In this document: piece after piece, positions 1 to 8,765 of the stretch | How positions within the stretch are numbered: the stretch's first letter is position 1 | Layout of the letters: every line of letters begins with the position of its first letter | From: Penaeicola halotolerans | GTDB lineage: Bacteria; Bacteroidota; Bacteroidia; Cytophagales; Cyclobacteriaceae | NCBI RefSeq assembly: GCF_016464625.1 | Contig: NZ_JAEAGO010000003.1 | Span: 620,001 to 684,000, forward strand | DNA: 64,000 nucleotides | Direction: 5' to 3' | The notes under the pieces: generated by a model | Told to the model about the DNA's origin: nothing | What the model saw: only the letters and a program-made list of their open reading frames with translations | Database searches by the model: none | Position numbers and translations under genes: made by a program

Positions 1-1
1 C

Positions 2-763
2 TGGCAAGAGGCTGTCGCACAATATTCTGAAGATACACTTCGTGCTTATGGTATCGTACCATGGCACATTTATTTAAATAAGTATCAGCTTACGGAAGCA
101 TTTAAGGCTAAGGATGCTAAAAATATTTTAAGACTGGCTGCAGATCTGGGACACTACATCGGAGATGCTAATGTCCCACTACATACGACAGAAAACTATA
201 ATGGACAGCTTACCAACCAATATGGCATCCATGCCTTTTGGGAGTCGCGACTGCCCGAGCTCTACTCGGATGATTATGACTATTTCGTAGGTCAGGCGGA
301 GTATCTTGAACAAGCTCAACTCACTGCATGGGATGCTGTCATAGGCGCACACCAAGCTTTAGACTCAGTACTGAGATACGAACGCATCATCACTGAAAAT
401 TTTGATCCTTCTAAGAAGTATACGATCGAGGATCGCAATGGCATCAATGTCCGCACTTATTCAAAAAACTTCAGTGCTGCCTATCACACAGCACTTGCTG
501 GTCAAGTGGAGCGACAAATGCGTAAATCCATCAAAATGATTGGGGACTTCTGGTACACTGCTTGGGTAGATGCTGGTCAGCCTGATTTATCAAACTTGAT
601 CGATGTGAAATTCAGTCCTGAAGAACTAGAGGAAATGCGAAAAGCAGCGGAAGAACTTCAAGAACTTAAGAAAAATATCCGAGAACACGATGGGGCTTCA
701 TTGATCAAAGATAGTCCTATGACGAGGGAAAAATTTCTTAGTCGCATGTGGCGAGGACAATAA
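2..763 (+). CDS. Zinc-dependent phospholipase C / S1-P1 nuclease-like protein (3' part only)
   Basis: The reading frame is open from the window edge to the TAA at 761-763, so the N-terminus lies outside. About 253 residues are visible. The stretch LGHYIGDANVPLH near visible residue 50, followed by a conserved FWESRLP segment, matches the metal-ligand pattern (H...D...H) of the zinc-dependent phospholipase C / S1-P1 nuclease superfamily, whose members are usually secreted alpha-helical enzymes with a trinuclear zinc site. The C-terminal 60 residues are charged and probably helical. Substrate (phospholipid or nucleic acid) cannot be decided without the N-terminal half. A terminator follows directly. 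Confidence 0.75.
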   Translation, partial: WQEAVAQYSEDTLRAYGIVPWHIYLNKYQLTEAFKAKDAKNILRLAADLGHYIGDANVPLHTTENYNGQLTNQYGIHAFWESRLPELYSDDYDYFVGQAEYLEQAQLTAWDAVIGAHQALDSVLRYERIITENFDPSKKYTIEDRNGINVRTYSKNFSAAYHTALAGQVERQMRKSIKMIGDFWYTAWVDAGQPDLSNLIDVKFSPEELEEMRKAAEELQELKKNIREHDGASLIKDSPMTREKFLSRMWRGQ

Positions 764-795
764 AAAGGGGCTTATCAATCAAAATAAGCCCCTTT
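764..795. terminator. Bidirectional intrinsic terminator
   Basis: Perfect 12-bp inverted repeat (764-775 with 784-795, GGGGC core, 8-nt loop) flanked by A and T runs. It separates the convergent phospholipase-like gene and ettA and can serve both. Confidence 0.85.
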
Positions 796-806
796 ATCAA
801 TTCTAA

Positions 807-2486
807 TTACTTCAAGTTTTTATACCTGATGCGTTTCGGCTCTACATCACCTAGACGCTTCTTTTTATTTTCCTCATAGTCTGAGAAGTTACCTTCAAAC
901 CAATAGACTTGAGACTCTCCTTCGAAAGCCAAGATATGCGTACAAATTCTATCCAAGAACCATCTATCGTGTGAGATAACTACGGCACAGCCTCCAAAAT
1001 TCTCCAAGGCTTCTTCAAGTGCTCTAAGTGTATTGACATCAAGGTCGTTGGTAGGCTCATCGAGCAAGAGTAGGTTACCTCCTTCTTTGAGCGTCATCGC
1101 TAAGTGAACCCTGTTACGCTCACCACCTGATAGCACACCTACTTTTTTCTCTTGATCTCCACCTGAGAAATTAAACTTACTCACATAAGCCCTTGAGTTG
1201 ACCTGCTTACCTCCCAACATCATCAGCTCATTGCCTCCTGAGATATTTTCAAATACTGACTTATTTGGATCTAAGTTATCATGCTCCTGATCGACATAAG
1301 CTAACTTAACAGTAGAACCCACCTCAAAGCTACCAGCATCAGGCTGTAGCTGACCCGTGATCATTTTAAAAAGCGTAGTCTTACCAGCACCATTTGGTCC
1401 GATCACTCCTACTATACCCGCAGGTGGAAGTGCAAAGCTCAAGTTTTCATAAAGCAACTTATCTCCAAAGGCTTTGGAAACATTGGTCGCCTCGATGACT
1501 TTATCACCCAATCTAGGCCCTGGTGGAATGAAGAGTTCAAGTTTAGACTCTTGTTCCTTTCCTCCTTCACTGACTAATTTATCATAAGCAGAAAGACGGG
1601 CCTTACCTTTAGCTTGACGCGCTTTAGGTGCCATCCTGATCCACTCAAGCTCTCGCTGCAATGTTTTCTGACGCTTACTTTCCGTCTTTTCTTCTTGCGC
1701 CATTCTATTTTGCTTCTGCTCTAGCCAGCTAGAGTAGTTGCCTTTCCATGGGATGCCCTCTCCTCTGTCAAGCTCTAAGATCCAGCCTGCTACATTGTCC
1801 AAGAAATATCTATCGTGCGTGACTGCGATGACAGTACCCTTATATTGCTGCAAGTGTTGCTCTAGCCAATGCACCGACTCTGCATCTAGGTGGTTGGTAG
1901 GCTCATCTAGTAAAAGTACATCTGGCTCCTGAAGCAGTAGTCTACAGAGGGCCACTCTTCTTTTTTCACCACCAGAAAGTGTCGCAATAGGCGTATCTCC
2001 ATCTGGCGTTCTGAGAGCATCCATGGCTTTTTCAAGCATCGTATCTAACTCCCATGCATTGGCTGCATCAAGCTTTTCTTGAACCTCTCCCTGTCTAGTG
2101 ATCAGCTTGTCCATCGCATCTGGATCCTCCATAAGTGCTGGATCCATAAATTTCTCATTGATTTCTTCAAACTCTCTCAGGAGCGATTTAGTCTCTGAAA
2201 CAGCCTCTTCTACTACTTCTTTGACGGTCTTAGTAGGATCAAGCTTAGGCTCTTGCTCTAGCATGCCTACTGTATATCCAGGCGACCAGACTACTTCGCC
2301 TTGAAACTCCTTCTCAAAACCAGCAATGATCCTAAGCAAGCTACTTTTACCAGATCCATTGAGACCCAAGACACCAATCTTGGCTCCATAAAAAAATGAC
2401 AAATAAATATCTTTTAATACTCTCTTTTGCGGAGGATATATCTTTGACACACCCGCCATAGAGAAAATAATCTTCTCGTTACTCAT
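807..2486 (-). CDS. ettA: Energy-dependent translational throttle protein EttA (ABC-F ATPase)
   Basis: A 559-residue soluble ABC-F protein with two ATP-binding cassettes and no membrane segments. Walker A of domain 1 is GLNGSGKS (about residues 41-48) and its signature is LSGGEKRR; domain 2 has GPNGAGKTT and LSGGERNR. The charged linker between them corresponds to the P-site tRNA-interacting motif. EttA binds the ribosomal E site and gates the first elongation steps according to ATP/ADP level (known for the E. coli family member). Length fits EttA (about 555). The ATG at 2486 is preferred over the TTG two codons upstream. Monocistronic and convergent with the preceding gene. Confidence 0.93.
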   Translation of the reverse strand: MSNEKIIFSMAGVSKIYPPQKRVLKDIYLSFFYGAKIGVLGLNGSGKSSLLRIIAGFEKEFQGEVVWSPGYTVGMLEQEPKLDPTKTVKEVVEEAVSETKSLLREFEEINEKFMDPALMEDPDAMDKLITRQGEVQEKLDAANAWELDTMLEKAMDALRTPDGDTPIATLSGGEKRRVALCRLLLQEPDVLLLDEPTNHLDAESVHWLEQHLQQYKGTVIAVTHDRYFLDNVAGWILELDRGEGIPWKGNYSSWLEQKQNRMAQEEKTESKRQKTLQRELEWIRMAPKARQAKGKARLSAYDKLVSEGGKEQESKLELFIPPGPRLGDKVIEATNVSKAFGDKLLYENLSFALPPAGIVGVIGPNGAGKTTLFKMITGQLQPDAGSFEVGSTVKLAYVDQEHDNLDPNKSVFENISGGNELMMLGGKQVNSRAYVSKFNFSGGDQEKKVGVLSGGERNRVHLAMTLKEGGNLLLLDEPTNDLDVNTLRALEEALENFGGCAVVISHDRWFLDRICTHILAFEGESQVYWFEGNFSDYEENKKKRLGDVEPKRIRYKNLK

Positions 2487-2609
2487 TAGCAATCCTTTTA
2501 GTTTTGGACAAATATGGCAAAAAATAAGCTATTATATGAATCTTCGGTATGAATTAATTAATTTGCAGGTTCTTATAAAATCTCACACTAACACCCATTT
2601 TTATAGCAC

Positions 2610-3854
2610 ATGGATCACCCTTACGGATACATCAAAGATGGTAAAGTTTACCAGAAAGGTTTCCTTGGCAGGGAAGATAGAATCATCGGGGAAGTCAAAG
2701 AAGATGAAGCTACTACACTGAAATATTTTGAAGACAAATTCGAAATCGCCAAAGAAAAAGTAGCGCAACTCAAGAGTGACATCGAAGAGAAGCAAAATAA
2801 AGGTTCCTATCTGATGAAATTGATTCATCTAAAGGACTCCCTAATGTCCTATGATGGACTGGGTGACTTTTTACCTTTGATCGCTGAGCTTGAGAAGTTG
2901 GAGATTTTCCTCAATGAAATCATCTCTAGCAATCGAGAGCGTAATCTTGAGATCAAAAAGTCATTGATCGAGGAGGCTGAGGCACTTCAGCATGATACTA
3001 ATTGGCCTGAAGCAACTGAAGCTTTAAAGGAAATCAAAAATAAATGGATCAAAACTGGCCCAGTAGATCCTGCCCTAGAAGAAGAGATAGAAGCTGCTTT
3101 CAAACAGCCATTTGATATTTTCTTTGAAAATAAAAAGGCGTTTTACGAAAAGCTCCGTGTAGAAATGGAGGGAAATGTAAAATACTATGAAGATGTCGTC
3201 AGAAGGGCTGAAGAAGTCTTGAAAATGGATGATGCGGGTAAGGCTATGTATGCCTGCAAAGACTTGCTCAATGAATGGAAGTCTCTAGGAAAGATCCCAG
3301 CAGAATCTAGACAGCCACTTTGGGATAGGTTTACTAAGATCCACAACACGGTCTTTTGGAGATATAAAAAATCAAAAGAAGCTGCCATGCTTAACCCTCG
3401 TGAAGCCATGGAAAAAGCCAAAACACTAGTCGAGGATATCAAAAAATTGGCTGAAATACCTATCGCTTCAGATGAGATCGTCAGCTTGGTGAAAAGGGCT
3501 GAAACTGACTGGAAAAAAATTCAAGTAAAAAAGAGCCGAGATTTACAACTATTGTTTCGCGACTTCGTTTTTTTCGCTGACGTGATCAAAGAAAAGAACT
3601 TCTTAGACCGCATCAGTAGATCTAAAAATCCATCGTTTGATGACTTGAGCGCAGAGGAACAAAAGAAAATAAAGTCTTCACTTCTTAGAGATCTAATCTC
3701 AAGAGATGAGCGCGAATTAGACAAGATCAAAGACAACGCTGGAAACATTAGATCGCCTGAAGGAAGTTTTGCATTTGAAGTGAAAAAGAAAATCGGTGGG
3801 CAAGAGCGTAAAATCCGAATAAAAAATTACGTTCTGAAAGGATTAAACCGATAA
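2610..3854 (+). CDS. DUF349 domain-containing protein
   Basis: A 414-residue, highly charged, helical protein built of repeated DUF349 units of roughly 70 residues, recognisable by spaced Trp and Lys/Glu patterns such as NEWKSLGKIP and NKWIKTGPVD. It opens with MDHPYGYIKDGKVYQK, common in Bacteroidota members of this family. No signal peptide or membrane segment, so cytoplasmic. The biochemical role of DUF349 proteins is unknown; E. coli members are linked to stress survival. It stands alone, divergent from ettA and upstream of a DUF2795 gene with its own promoter. Confidence 0.85.
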   Translation: MDHPYGYIKDGKVYQKGFLGREDRIIGEVKEDEATTLKYFEDKFEIAKEKVAQLKSDIEEKQNKGSYLMKLIHLKDSLMSYDGLGDFLPLIAELEKLEIFLNEIISSNRERNLEIKKSLIEEAEALQHDTNWPEATEALKEIKNKWIKTGPVDPALEEEIEAAFKQPFDIFFENKKAFYEKLRVEMEGNVKYYEDVVRRAEEVLKMDDAGKAMYACKDLLNEWKSLGKIPAESRQPLWDRFTKIHNTVFWRYKKSKEAAMLNPREAMEKAKTLVEDIKKLAEIPIASDEIVSLVKRAETDWKKIQVKKSRDLQLLFRDFVFFADVIKEKNFLDRISRSKNPSFDDLSAEEQKKIKSSLLRDLISRDERELDKIKDNAGNIRSPEGSFAFEVKKKIGGQERKIRIKNYVLKGLNR

Positions 3855-3871
3855 TATTCTTTAACATTTAA

Positions 3872-3901
3872 TTGCAAATTCGAAGGATGTTTCTATTTTT
3901 G
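3872..3901 (+). promoter_or_regulatory. Bacteroidota-type promoter for the DUF2795 gene
   Basis: TTG at 3872-3874, 19-nt spacer, TATTTTTG at 3894-3901. This matches the TTG / TAnnTTTG consensus of the Bacteroidota primary sigma factor, 37 bp before the ATG. Confidence 0.75.
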
Positions 3902-3938
3902 CACGCCATTTAAAAGGGTATTATAAATTTATCTGCCT

Positions 3939-4160
3939 ATGTACTGGACATTAGAATTAGCATCATATTTAGAAGACGCCCCTTGGCCGGCTACTAAAGA
4001 CGAGTTGATCGATTATGGGATTCGCTCAGGTGCACCACTAGAAGTAGTGGAAAACTTACAAGAACTAGAAGATGATGGTGAGCCATACGAAAATATCGAA
4101 GAGATATGGCCAGACTATCCTACTAAGGATGACTTCTTCTTCAACGAAGACGAGTATTAA
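3939..4160 (+). CDS. Small acidic DUF2795 protein
   Basis: A 73-residue protein starting MYWTLELASYLEDAPWPATK, the hallmark of the DUF2795 family found across Bacteroidota. The family shows a short helical fold in which a conserved WPATK(D/E)ELIDYA stretch precedes an acidic tail; here the tail ends DDFFFNEDEY. Function is unknown. It has a well-formed promoter and its own terminator, so it is probably a highly expressed single-gene unit. No ribosome binding site is visible, as usual for the phylum. Confidence 0.88.
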   Translation: MYWTLELASYLEDAPWPATKDELIDYGIRSGAPLEVVENLQELEDDGEPYENIEEIWPDYPTKDDFFFNEDEY

Positions 4161-4163
4161 ATC

Positions 4164-4192
4164 AAATAGCCCTTCATGGGCTATTTTTTTTA
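4164..4192 (+). terminator. Intrinsic terminator of the DUF2795 gene
   Basis: 9-bp stem (4164-4172 / 4178-4186) with a TAGCCC arm, 5-nt loop and a T run immediately after. It abuts the stop codon of the converging LytTR regulator gene. Confidence 0.85.
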
Positions 4193-4924
4193 TATACCTA
4201 AGATGGCTTTCAGCTTGGGAAGTCCAGTCTTACTGACAGGGATCTTTTCGCCAGTTTTTAAGATGACTACATAGCTATCCTTTTCATAGGGCTCTATCTT
4301 CGTGATCTGATCTACACTGACTATATAGGAGCGATGTACCCTCACAAAGACATCATTTGGCAACACCTTTTCAAAATGGGTTAAAGTCTTATTTTTCAAA
4401 AATTTCCCTTCCCCCGTGTGTATATCTACATAATCATCATTGGCTCGGATGTATTTGACATCTTTGATCGGGATGATCTTGATCTCATTACGCACCTTGA
4501 CTACCACCCTATGGGCTGATTCTGAATGTGTAAGCACTTCATCTTTTAACATCTCAGAGAGGTTACTAGACTCTTGTGTAGACTTAAATTTCTTGATCGC
4601 CTGCGCAAATCTATCTTCTGAAAAAGGCTTTAGAAGATAGTCTACGGCATGTGCATCAAAGGCCTTCATTGCATAATCATCAAATGCAGTTGTGAAAATC
4701 ACTGAATGTTGTTCATCTAGTAGCTCAAGCAACTCAAAACCATTAAGCTTTGGCATCTGTACATCTAGAAAAATCAAATCTGGCTGGATTCGCTGAATAG
4801 CTTTAAGCCCCTCAAAGCCATTTTGACACGTTTGTACTACTTCAAAGTCAGCGTAATTCGATAAATACTCTTGAACTATGGTAGCGGCTAATGGCTCGTC
4901 ATCGATGATGATTACTTTATACAT
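4190..4924 (-). CDS. LytTR-family response regulator
   Basis: A 244-residue two-domain regulator. The receiver domain (about 1-120) has the acidic pair DD at 8-9, the phosphoacceptor D54 in FLDVQMP, and the conserved Lys in LLKPF. The C-terminal LytTR DNA-binding domain (about 140-240) shows the typical RVHRSYIVS stretch. It acts downstream of the histidine kinase encoded immediately before it; the two genes overlap by 8 bp, so translation is probably coupled. The family controls envelope and autolysis genes in many bacteria. The target here is not visible. Confidence 0.92.
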   Translation of the reverse strand: MYKVIIIDDEPLAATIVQEYLSNYADFEVVQTCQNGFEGLKAIQRIQPDLIFLDVQMPKLNGFELLELLDEQHSVIFTTAFDDYAMKAFDAHAVDYLLKPFSEDRFAQAIKKFKSTQESSNLSEMLKDEVLTHSESAHRVVVKVRNEIKIIPIKDVKYIRANDDYVDIHTGEGKFLKNKTLTHFEKVLPNDVFVRVHRSYIVSVDQITKIEPYEKDSYVVILKTGEKIPVSKTGLPKLKAILGI

Positions 4925-5960
4925 AGGCTTGTGGTATGATGACTTTTACTTCAAATTCATTTTCATTTTGCTTGATCTCTATCAAATCATGTCGACCAAA
5001 TAATAAATATAGCCTCCGTTTGACTGCTTCCAATCCAAATCCTGAACCACTGACTTGACCTGCCTTAGGGTCAAAAGGATTTTTGATTTCGATGATCAAG
5101 TTAGCTAGTTTTTTTCTCGCAATGACTTGAATAGTCACTTCTCCTAAAATAGCATACAAACTGTGCTTGACGGCATTTTCTAAGAGTGGTTGTATGAGTA
5201 ATTGAGGTAATTGAAGTCCTAAGACAGCTTCCTCTACATCAAAAACGACCCTGAGTCTATGACCAAAGCGAACTTGCTCTATTTCAGTAAAAAGCTTTAA
5301 GTAGTCAACTTCTTCCGCTACGGATAACCACGCTCTATCATCCTTTCGGATAGTATTTCTTAGAAAATCTGAAAGCTGCAGTACCATTTTTCTAGCTTTG
5401 TCTGGATCAGATTTGACCAGCGCACTGATCGAGTTAAGACTATTAAATAAAAAGTGTGGCTGTAGCTGCTGCTTCAATCTAAACAGCTCAGCTTCTTTGG
5501 CCAATTGAGTGGTTTGCTCCTCTCTCTTTCTCACTTCTAGCTGGGCTTCTAGTCGCATTTGATATACTTGAAGTCCCATCAGTGCCGTCAAAATCAAAAA
5601 ATAAATATATCCTCTAAGGAGCATAGTCTCTTGCCAAAAAGTCATGTATTCATGGTCTGCATCAAATATCAGTTGAGAGATCAATTGCTGCAAAAAGGCA
5701 CAAAAAACACTCAATCCCAGCGGAAAAAGAATACTGACTGTCCAATTGCGATGCGTTGGTGTAAAAAAATTAAAAATCTTCTCTAAAATAAAGGCTCCCA
5801 AAGCCAAAATCAACAGAGAAATAACAGCATCCAATGCCCCAACCTCTAGTGTCAATCCATAGCTCAACAATAAATAAGCAGCAGCCATGACCCAAAGTAG
5901 GGCCATAGCTGCTAGCAAAATGCTACTGACTTTCTTTTGTTGAAAAAGCGCTGTAAGCAC
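4917..5960 (-). CDS. LytS/YehU-type sensor histidine kinase
   Basis: A 347-residue membrane kinase. Four hydrophobic segments lie in the first 135 residues, followed by a short coiled-coil linker, the His_kinase domain with the phosphorylated His in QLQPHFLFNSLN (about residue 170), and an ATPase domain with the N-box LLENAVKHS and the G-box GSGFGLEAV. No extracellular sensor domain is present, so sensing is probably within the membrane or through the LiaF-like partner encoded upstream. The start is GTG at 5960, two bases after the LiaF-like stop. Confidence 0.9.
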   Translation of the reverse strand: MLTALFQQKKVSSILLAAMALLWVMAAAYLLLSYGLTLEVGALDAVISLLILALGAFILEKIFNFFTPTHRNWTVSILFPLGLSVFCAFLQQLISQLIFDADHEYMTFWQETMLLRGYIYFLILTALMGLQVYQMRLEAQLEVRKREEQTTQLAKEAELFRLKQQLQPHFLFNSLNSISALVKSDPDKARKMVLQLSDFLRNTIRKDDRAWLSVAEEVDYLKLFTEIEQVRFGHRLRVVFDVEEAVLGLQLPQLLIQPLLENAVKHSLYAILGEVTIQVIARKKLANLIIEIKNPFDPKAGQVSGSGFGLEAVKRRLYLLFGRHDLIEIKQNENEFEVKVIIPQAYV

Positions 5961-5962
5961 GG

Positions 5963-6694
5963 TTAGTATGATTTGATATCTAGTCCACCAAATGTAATAG
6001 ATCCATGTATATGCAACACCTTAGTAGGATCCTGTCCTGCTTGAGGATACATTCTTTTATCTTCTACACCTGCAAAAATACTCGAAGCGTGTACCTGCAC
6101 ATCCCAGTGAGGAGGCAGGATCAACTTCACCCCACCAAATACAACATCTACATAAAGTAGTGCATTTGGCGCTAAATCAGCTTGTGAAAGGTCGATGTCT
6201 GTCCCACCAAAAATAGTAGTAATCCGCCCTCCCTTAAATTGCTTGGAAAGTACTTTTCGTTGAATCCCCGTAAATATCGCTTCTGCATTGACCATATCAG
6301 CACCATCTACAGCAGGATCATAGCTTTCATCAAATACCTTTCTAGCTGCATTCATACTTTGAACCTGTCTCCTATTTCTCAAGATAAAAAATGCTCCCAA
6401 TAAAATCAGTGCTCCTGGTACAAAAAACTGTTCTGTGCCTGCTGGGAAGCCTACGTTCTTTTTGATGAAAAAGAACAAGCCAAAAAGTAAGAAAGCCAAT
6501 CCTGATCCACTCTTAAACTGAGTTTTGACTAAGCTGACCACCCCAATGCCTATAAATGTCAATGGCCACCATGACTTGAGTGTGGGAAATACAATCCCAA
6601 AAAAGTCAAACTGTCTGAGTAGTAAAAATACCCCAATGCCTAATAGGATAAATCCTAGTGTGATGTTGTTTGTGTTGTTTTGTTTGCTTGACAT
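5963..6694 (-). CDS. LiaF-like membrane protein (LiaI/LiaF-type N-terminal domain)
   Basis: 243 residues. The N-terminal half holds four closely spaced hydrophobic helices with the LLGIGVFLLLRQ type of repeat seen in LiaI/LiaF transmembrane domains. The C-terminal part (about 140-243) is a beta-rich soluble domain with GGxD and FGG repeats (IFGGTDIDL, VVFGGVKL, ITFGGLDI) like the YvqF/LiaF C-terminal domain. In Firmicutes LiaF inhibits the LiaS kinase, which responds to cell wall antibiotics. It is the first gene of a three-gene operon with the kinase and LytTR regulator, so a similar modulatory role is inferred. Confidence 0.8.
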   Translation of the reverse strand: MSSKQNNTNNITLGFILLGIGVFLLLRQFDFFGIVFPTLKSWWPLTFIGIGVVSLVKTQFKSGSGLAFLLFGLFFFIKKNVGFPAGTEQFFVPGALILLGAFFILRNRRQVQSMNAARKVFDESYDPAVDGADMVNAEAIFTGIQRKVLSKQFKGGRITTIFGGTDIDLSQADLAPNALLYVDVVFGGVKLILPPHWDVQVHASSIFAGVEDKRMYPQAGQDPTKVLHIHGSITFGGLDIKSY

Positions 6695-6731
6695 GACGAA
6701 TTTGTTTTAATGTTTTAAAAATCTGATGAAA

Positions 6732-6739
6732 CAAAACTA
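6732..6739 (-). promoter_or_regulatory. Possible -7 element of the LiaF-like operon
   Basis: TAGTTTTG on the minus strand, about 38 bp upstream of the LiaF-like start, fits TAnnTTTG. No well-spaced TTG is present upstream, so this is a partial match. Confidence 0.4.
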
Positions 6740-6826
6740 CCGAGAAACGCTCGCTACCCTCAGAGCAAAAAGGTCGGCAATCGAAAAAACTAGGTGAATA
6801 GCCGATAAAAATCGGTGAATGATGCG

Positions 6827-7501
6827 CTACTTTTTTGACCGAAGTATGTGATCGGCAAAGATCAGATCTTCTGGAGTCGTGATTTTGATATTGTCATAGC
6901 TGCCCTCAGTCAGAAAGATGGTTCCTCCCGCACTTTCGTACACACTAGCATCATCTGTAAAAAGAGGGCTCTCCTTTTGTTCAAAAGCCTTTTTGATCAA
7001 ATCCAATCGAAAAGTCTGCGGAGTCTGTACCAGTCGATATTTTGCTCGATCTACTGAGGAACTACTCGACTCCTTCACTACTCTGATGGAGTCCTTTGGT
7101 AATACCACCGCTACAGCACTTCCATGAATTGCTGCTTGCTCATATGTTTGCTGAATCGTATGAGAAGAAACAAAAGGTCTCACTCCATCATGGATAGCTA
7201 CTAAGCCTTCACTGCCTTTGATCGCTTGCAAACCATTATAGACAGACTGAAACCTAGACGCTCCGCCAGCTACTAATAAATGTTTTACCTCAAACTCATA
7301 CTGCTTACATAGTTTTTTCCAATAGTCAAAATCCAGCTCTGGAATCACCAAAATCAAAGTGATCTCAGCATCAAATCTCTCAAAAGCCAAAAGTGTATGC
7401 ATCAAAACTGGCATCCCTCCTATCTCCAAATATTGCTTGGCAACTGGCGCACCCATGCGTGTACCGCTTCCTCCAGCTACTATGATCGCGTATTTTTTCA
7501 C
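6827..7501 (-). CDS. ispD: 2-C-methyl-D-erythritol 4-phosphate cytidylyltransferase
   Basis: A 224-residue cytidylyltransferase that joins CTP and methylerythritol 4-phosphate in the non-mevalonate isoprenoid pathway. The N-terminal nucleotide-binding loop VAGGSGTRMG (residues 8-17) with the following KQYL is diagnostic; AIHDGVRPFVS and TDDASVYE are also conserved. Length fits the bacterial enzyme. The start codon is GTG at 7501, giving MKKYAIIVAGG. It lies downstream of queA on the same strand, but a terminator at 7519-7552 separates them, so transcription may be separate or by read-through. Confidence 0.95.
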   Translation of the reverse strand: MKKYAIIVAGGSGTRMGAPVAKQYLEIGGMPVLMHTLLAFERFDAEITLILVIPELDFDYWKKLCKQYEFEVKHLLVAGGASRFQSVYNGLQAIKGSEGLVAIHDGVRPFVSSHTIQQTYEQAAIHGSAVAVVLPKDSIRVVKESSSSSVDRAKYRLVQTPQTFRLDLIKKAFEQKESPLFTDDASVYESAGGTIFLTEGSYDNIKITTPEDLIFADHILRSKK

Positions 7502-7518
7502 AGGCTTATTTGCATAAA

Positions 7519-7552
7519 AAAAGTTTCAGTAAAACTAATCACTGAAACTTTT
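7519..7552 (-). terminator. Intrinsic terminator of queA
   Basis: Perfect 12-bp stem (7519-7530 / 7541-7552; AGTTTCAGT arm) followed on the minus strand by a T run. It sits between the queA stop and the ispD start. Confidence 0.8.
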
Positions 7553-7577
7553 AATCATACATATTTTTCAAAATAGA

Positions 7578-8630
7578 TTAGAGGATCAACATCGCATCTC
7601 CATAGCTAAAGAACTTATATTTTTCCTTGATCGCTATCTTGTATGCCTTCATGAGCAAGTCATAACCCGCAAATGAAGCTGCGTTCATCAGAAGGATAGA
7701 TTCCGGCAGGTGAAAATTAGTGATCAATGCATTCGCTATTTTAAATTCTGCTGGCGGAATCAAAAACTTGTCCGTCCATCCTTCGCTAGCTTTGAGCATA
7801 TTATTGGCAGTGACAGAGGATTCTAGCGTTTTCAATACGGTAGTCCCTACTGCACAGACTCTCTTTTTATTTTCTATGGCTCTATTGACTAGATCTACAG
7901 TAGGCTGTAAGATCTGATAGTTTTCGGAGTCCATCTTATGCTTAGTCAGATCTTCTACCTCTACTTGACGAAAAGTCCCCAATCCTATATGGAGCGTAAT
8001 CGGACTTACGTCCACCCCTTTGATTTCTAGCCTTTTGAGTAGTTGCTTAGTAAAGTGCATCCCCGCTGTCGGTGCAGCCACTGCTCCTACATTTTCAGCA
8101 TAGACTGTCTGATAGCGCTCTCTGTCGGCTTCTACTGCATCTCTTTTATCTTTGATGACTGTAGGGAGGGGTGTTTCGCCCAGCGTATCTACCATTTTAT
8201 AAAACTCTTCATTAGAGCCATCAAACAAAAATCTGATCGTACGCCCTCTAGAAGTAGTATTATCTATGACTTCGGCTACTAATTCACCATCTCCAAAGTA
8301 AAGCTTATTGCCTACTCTGATTTTTCGAGCAGGATCTACTAGTACGTCCCAGAGTTTATATTCTGCATTGAGTTCTCTTAATAAAAAAACTTCGATTTTA
8401 GCACCCGTCTTCTCTTTATTACCGTACATTCTAGCGGGGAATACTTTGGTGTCATTGACTACAAAGACGTCTCCATCATCAAAATAATTAAGTATATCTT
8501 TGAAAGCTAAATGCTCTATCTCGCCAGAATCCCTGTGAACGACCATCAAGCGTGATTCGTCCCTATTTTCTGCCGGATGTAAAGAAATTAAGCCTTGTGG
8601 AAGATCGAATTTGAAATCAGATAATTTCAT
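7578..8630 (-). CDS. queA: S-adenosylmethionine:tRNA ribosyltransferase-isomerase
   Basis: A 350-residue enzyme that transfers and isomerises ribose from S-adenosylmethionine to make epoxyqueuosine in tRNA anticodons. Conserved stretches are [12 protein letters not shown] near the start, DSRLMVV, FPARM, and APTAGMHF in the middle, all typical of QueA, and the length matches (340-360). Cytoplasmic. Monocistronic, with its own promoter core upstream and terminator downstream. Confidence 0.96.
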   Translation of the reverse strand: MKLSDFKFDLPQGLISLHPAENRDESRLMVVHRDSGEIEHLAFKDILNYFDDGDVFVVNDTKVFPARMYGNKEKTGAKIEVFLLRELNAEYKLWDVLVDPARKIRVGNKLYFGDGELVAEVIDNTTSRGRTIRFLFDGSNEEFYKMVDTLGETPLPTVIKDKRDAVEADRERYQTVYAENVGAVAAPTAGMHFTKQLLKRLEIKGVDVSPITLHIGLGTFRQVEVEDLTKHKMDSENYQILQPTVDLVNRAIENKKRVCAVGTTVLKTLESSVTANNMLKASEGWTDKFLIPPAEFKIANALITNFHLPESILLMNAASFAGYDLLMKAYKIAIKEKYKFFSYGDAMLIL

Positions 8631-8676
8631 ATGTATGTTTAAGGAGTTTATTAGAATAATTCTCTAACTTTATACA

Positions 8677-8702
8677 CAAACTTATTGTTAGAAAAACTGC
8701 AA
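8677..8702 (-). promoter_or_regulatory. Candidate promoter of queA
   Basis: Minus-strand TAAGTTTG at 8684-8677 fits TAnnTTTG; a TTG at 8702-8700 lies 15 nt upstream, somewhat closer than usual. Confidence 0.5.
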
Positions 8703-8765
8703 AGTTAATAAATTACAAATCAAATAGATAGACTTTTTTCATATAATCCCTAAATCCATTTTGTT

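Noticed and set aside
6800-6817. CCGAT/ATCGG hairpin downstream of ispD
   Set aside because: Only a 5-bp stem without a following T run on the relevant strand; not convincing as terminator.
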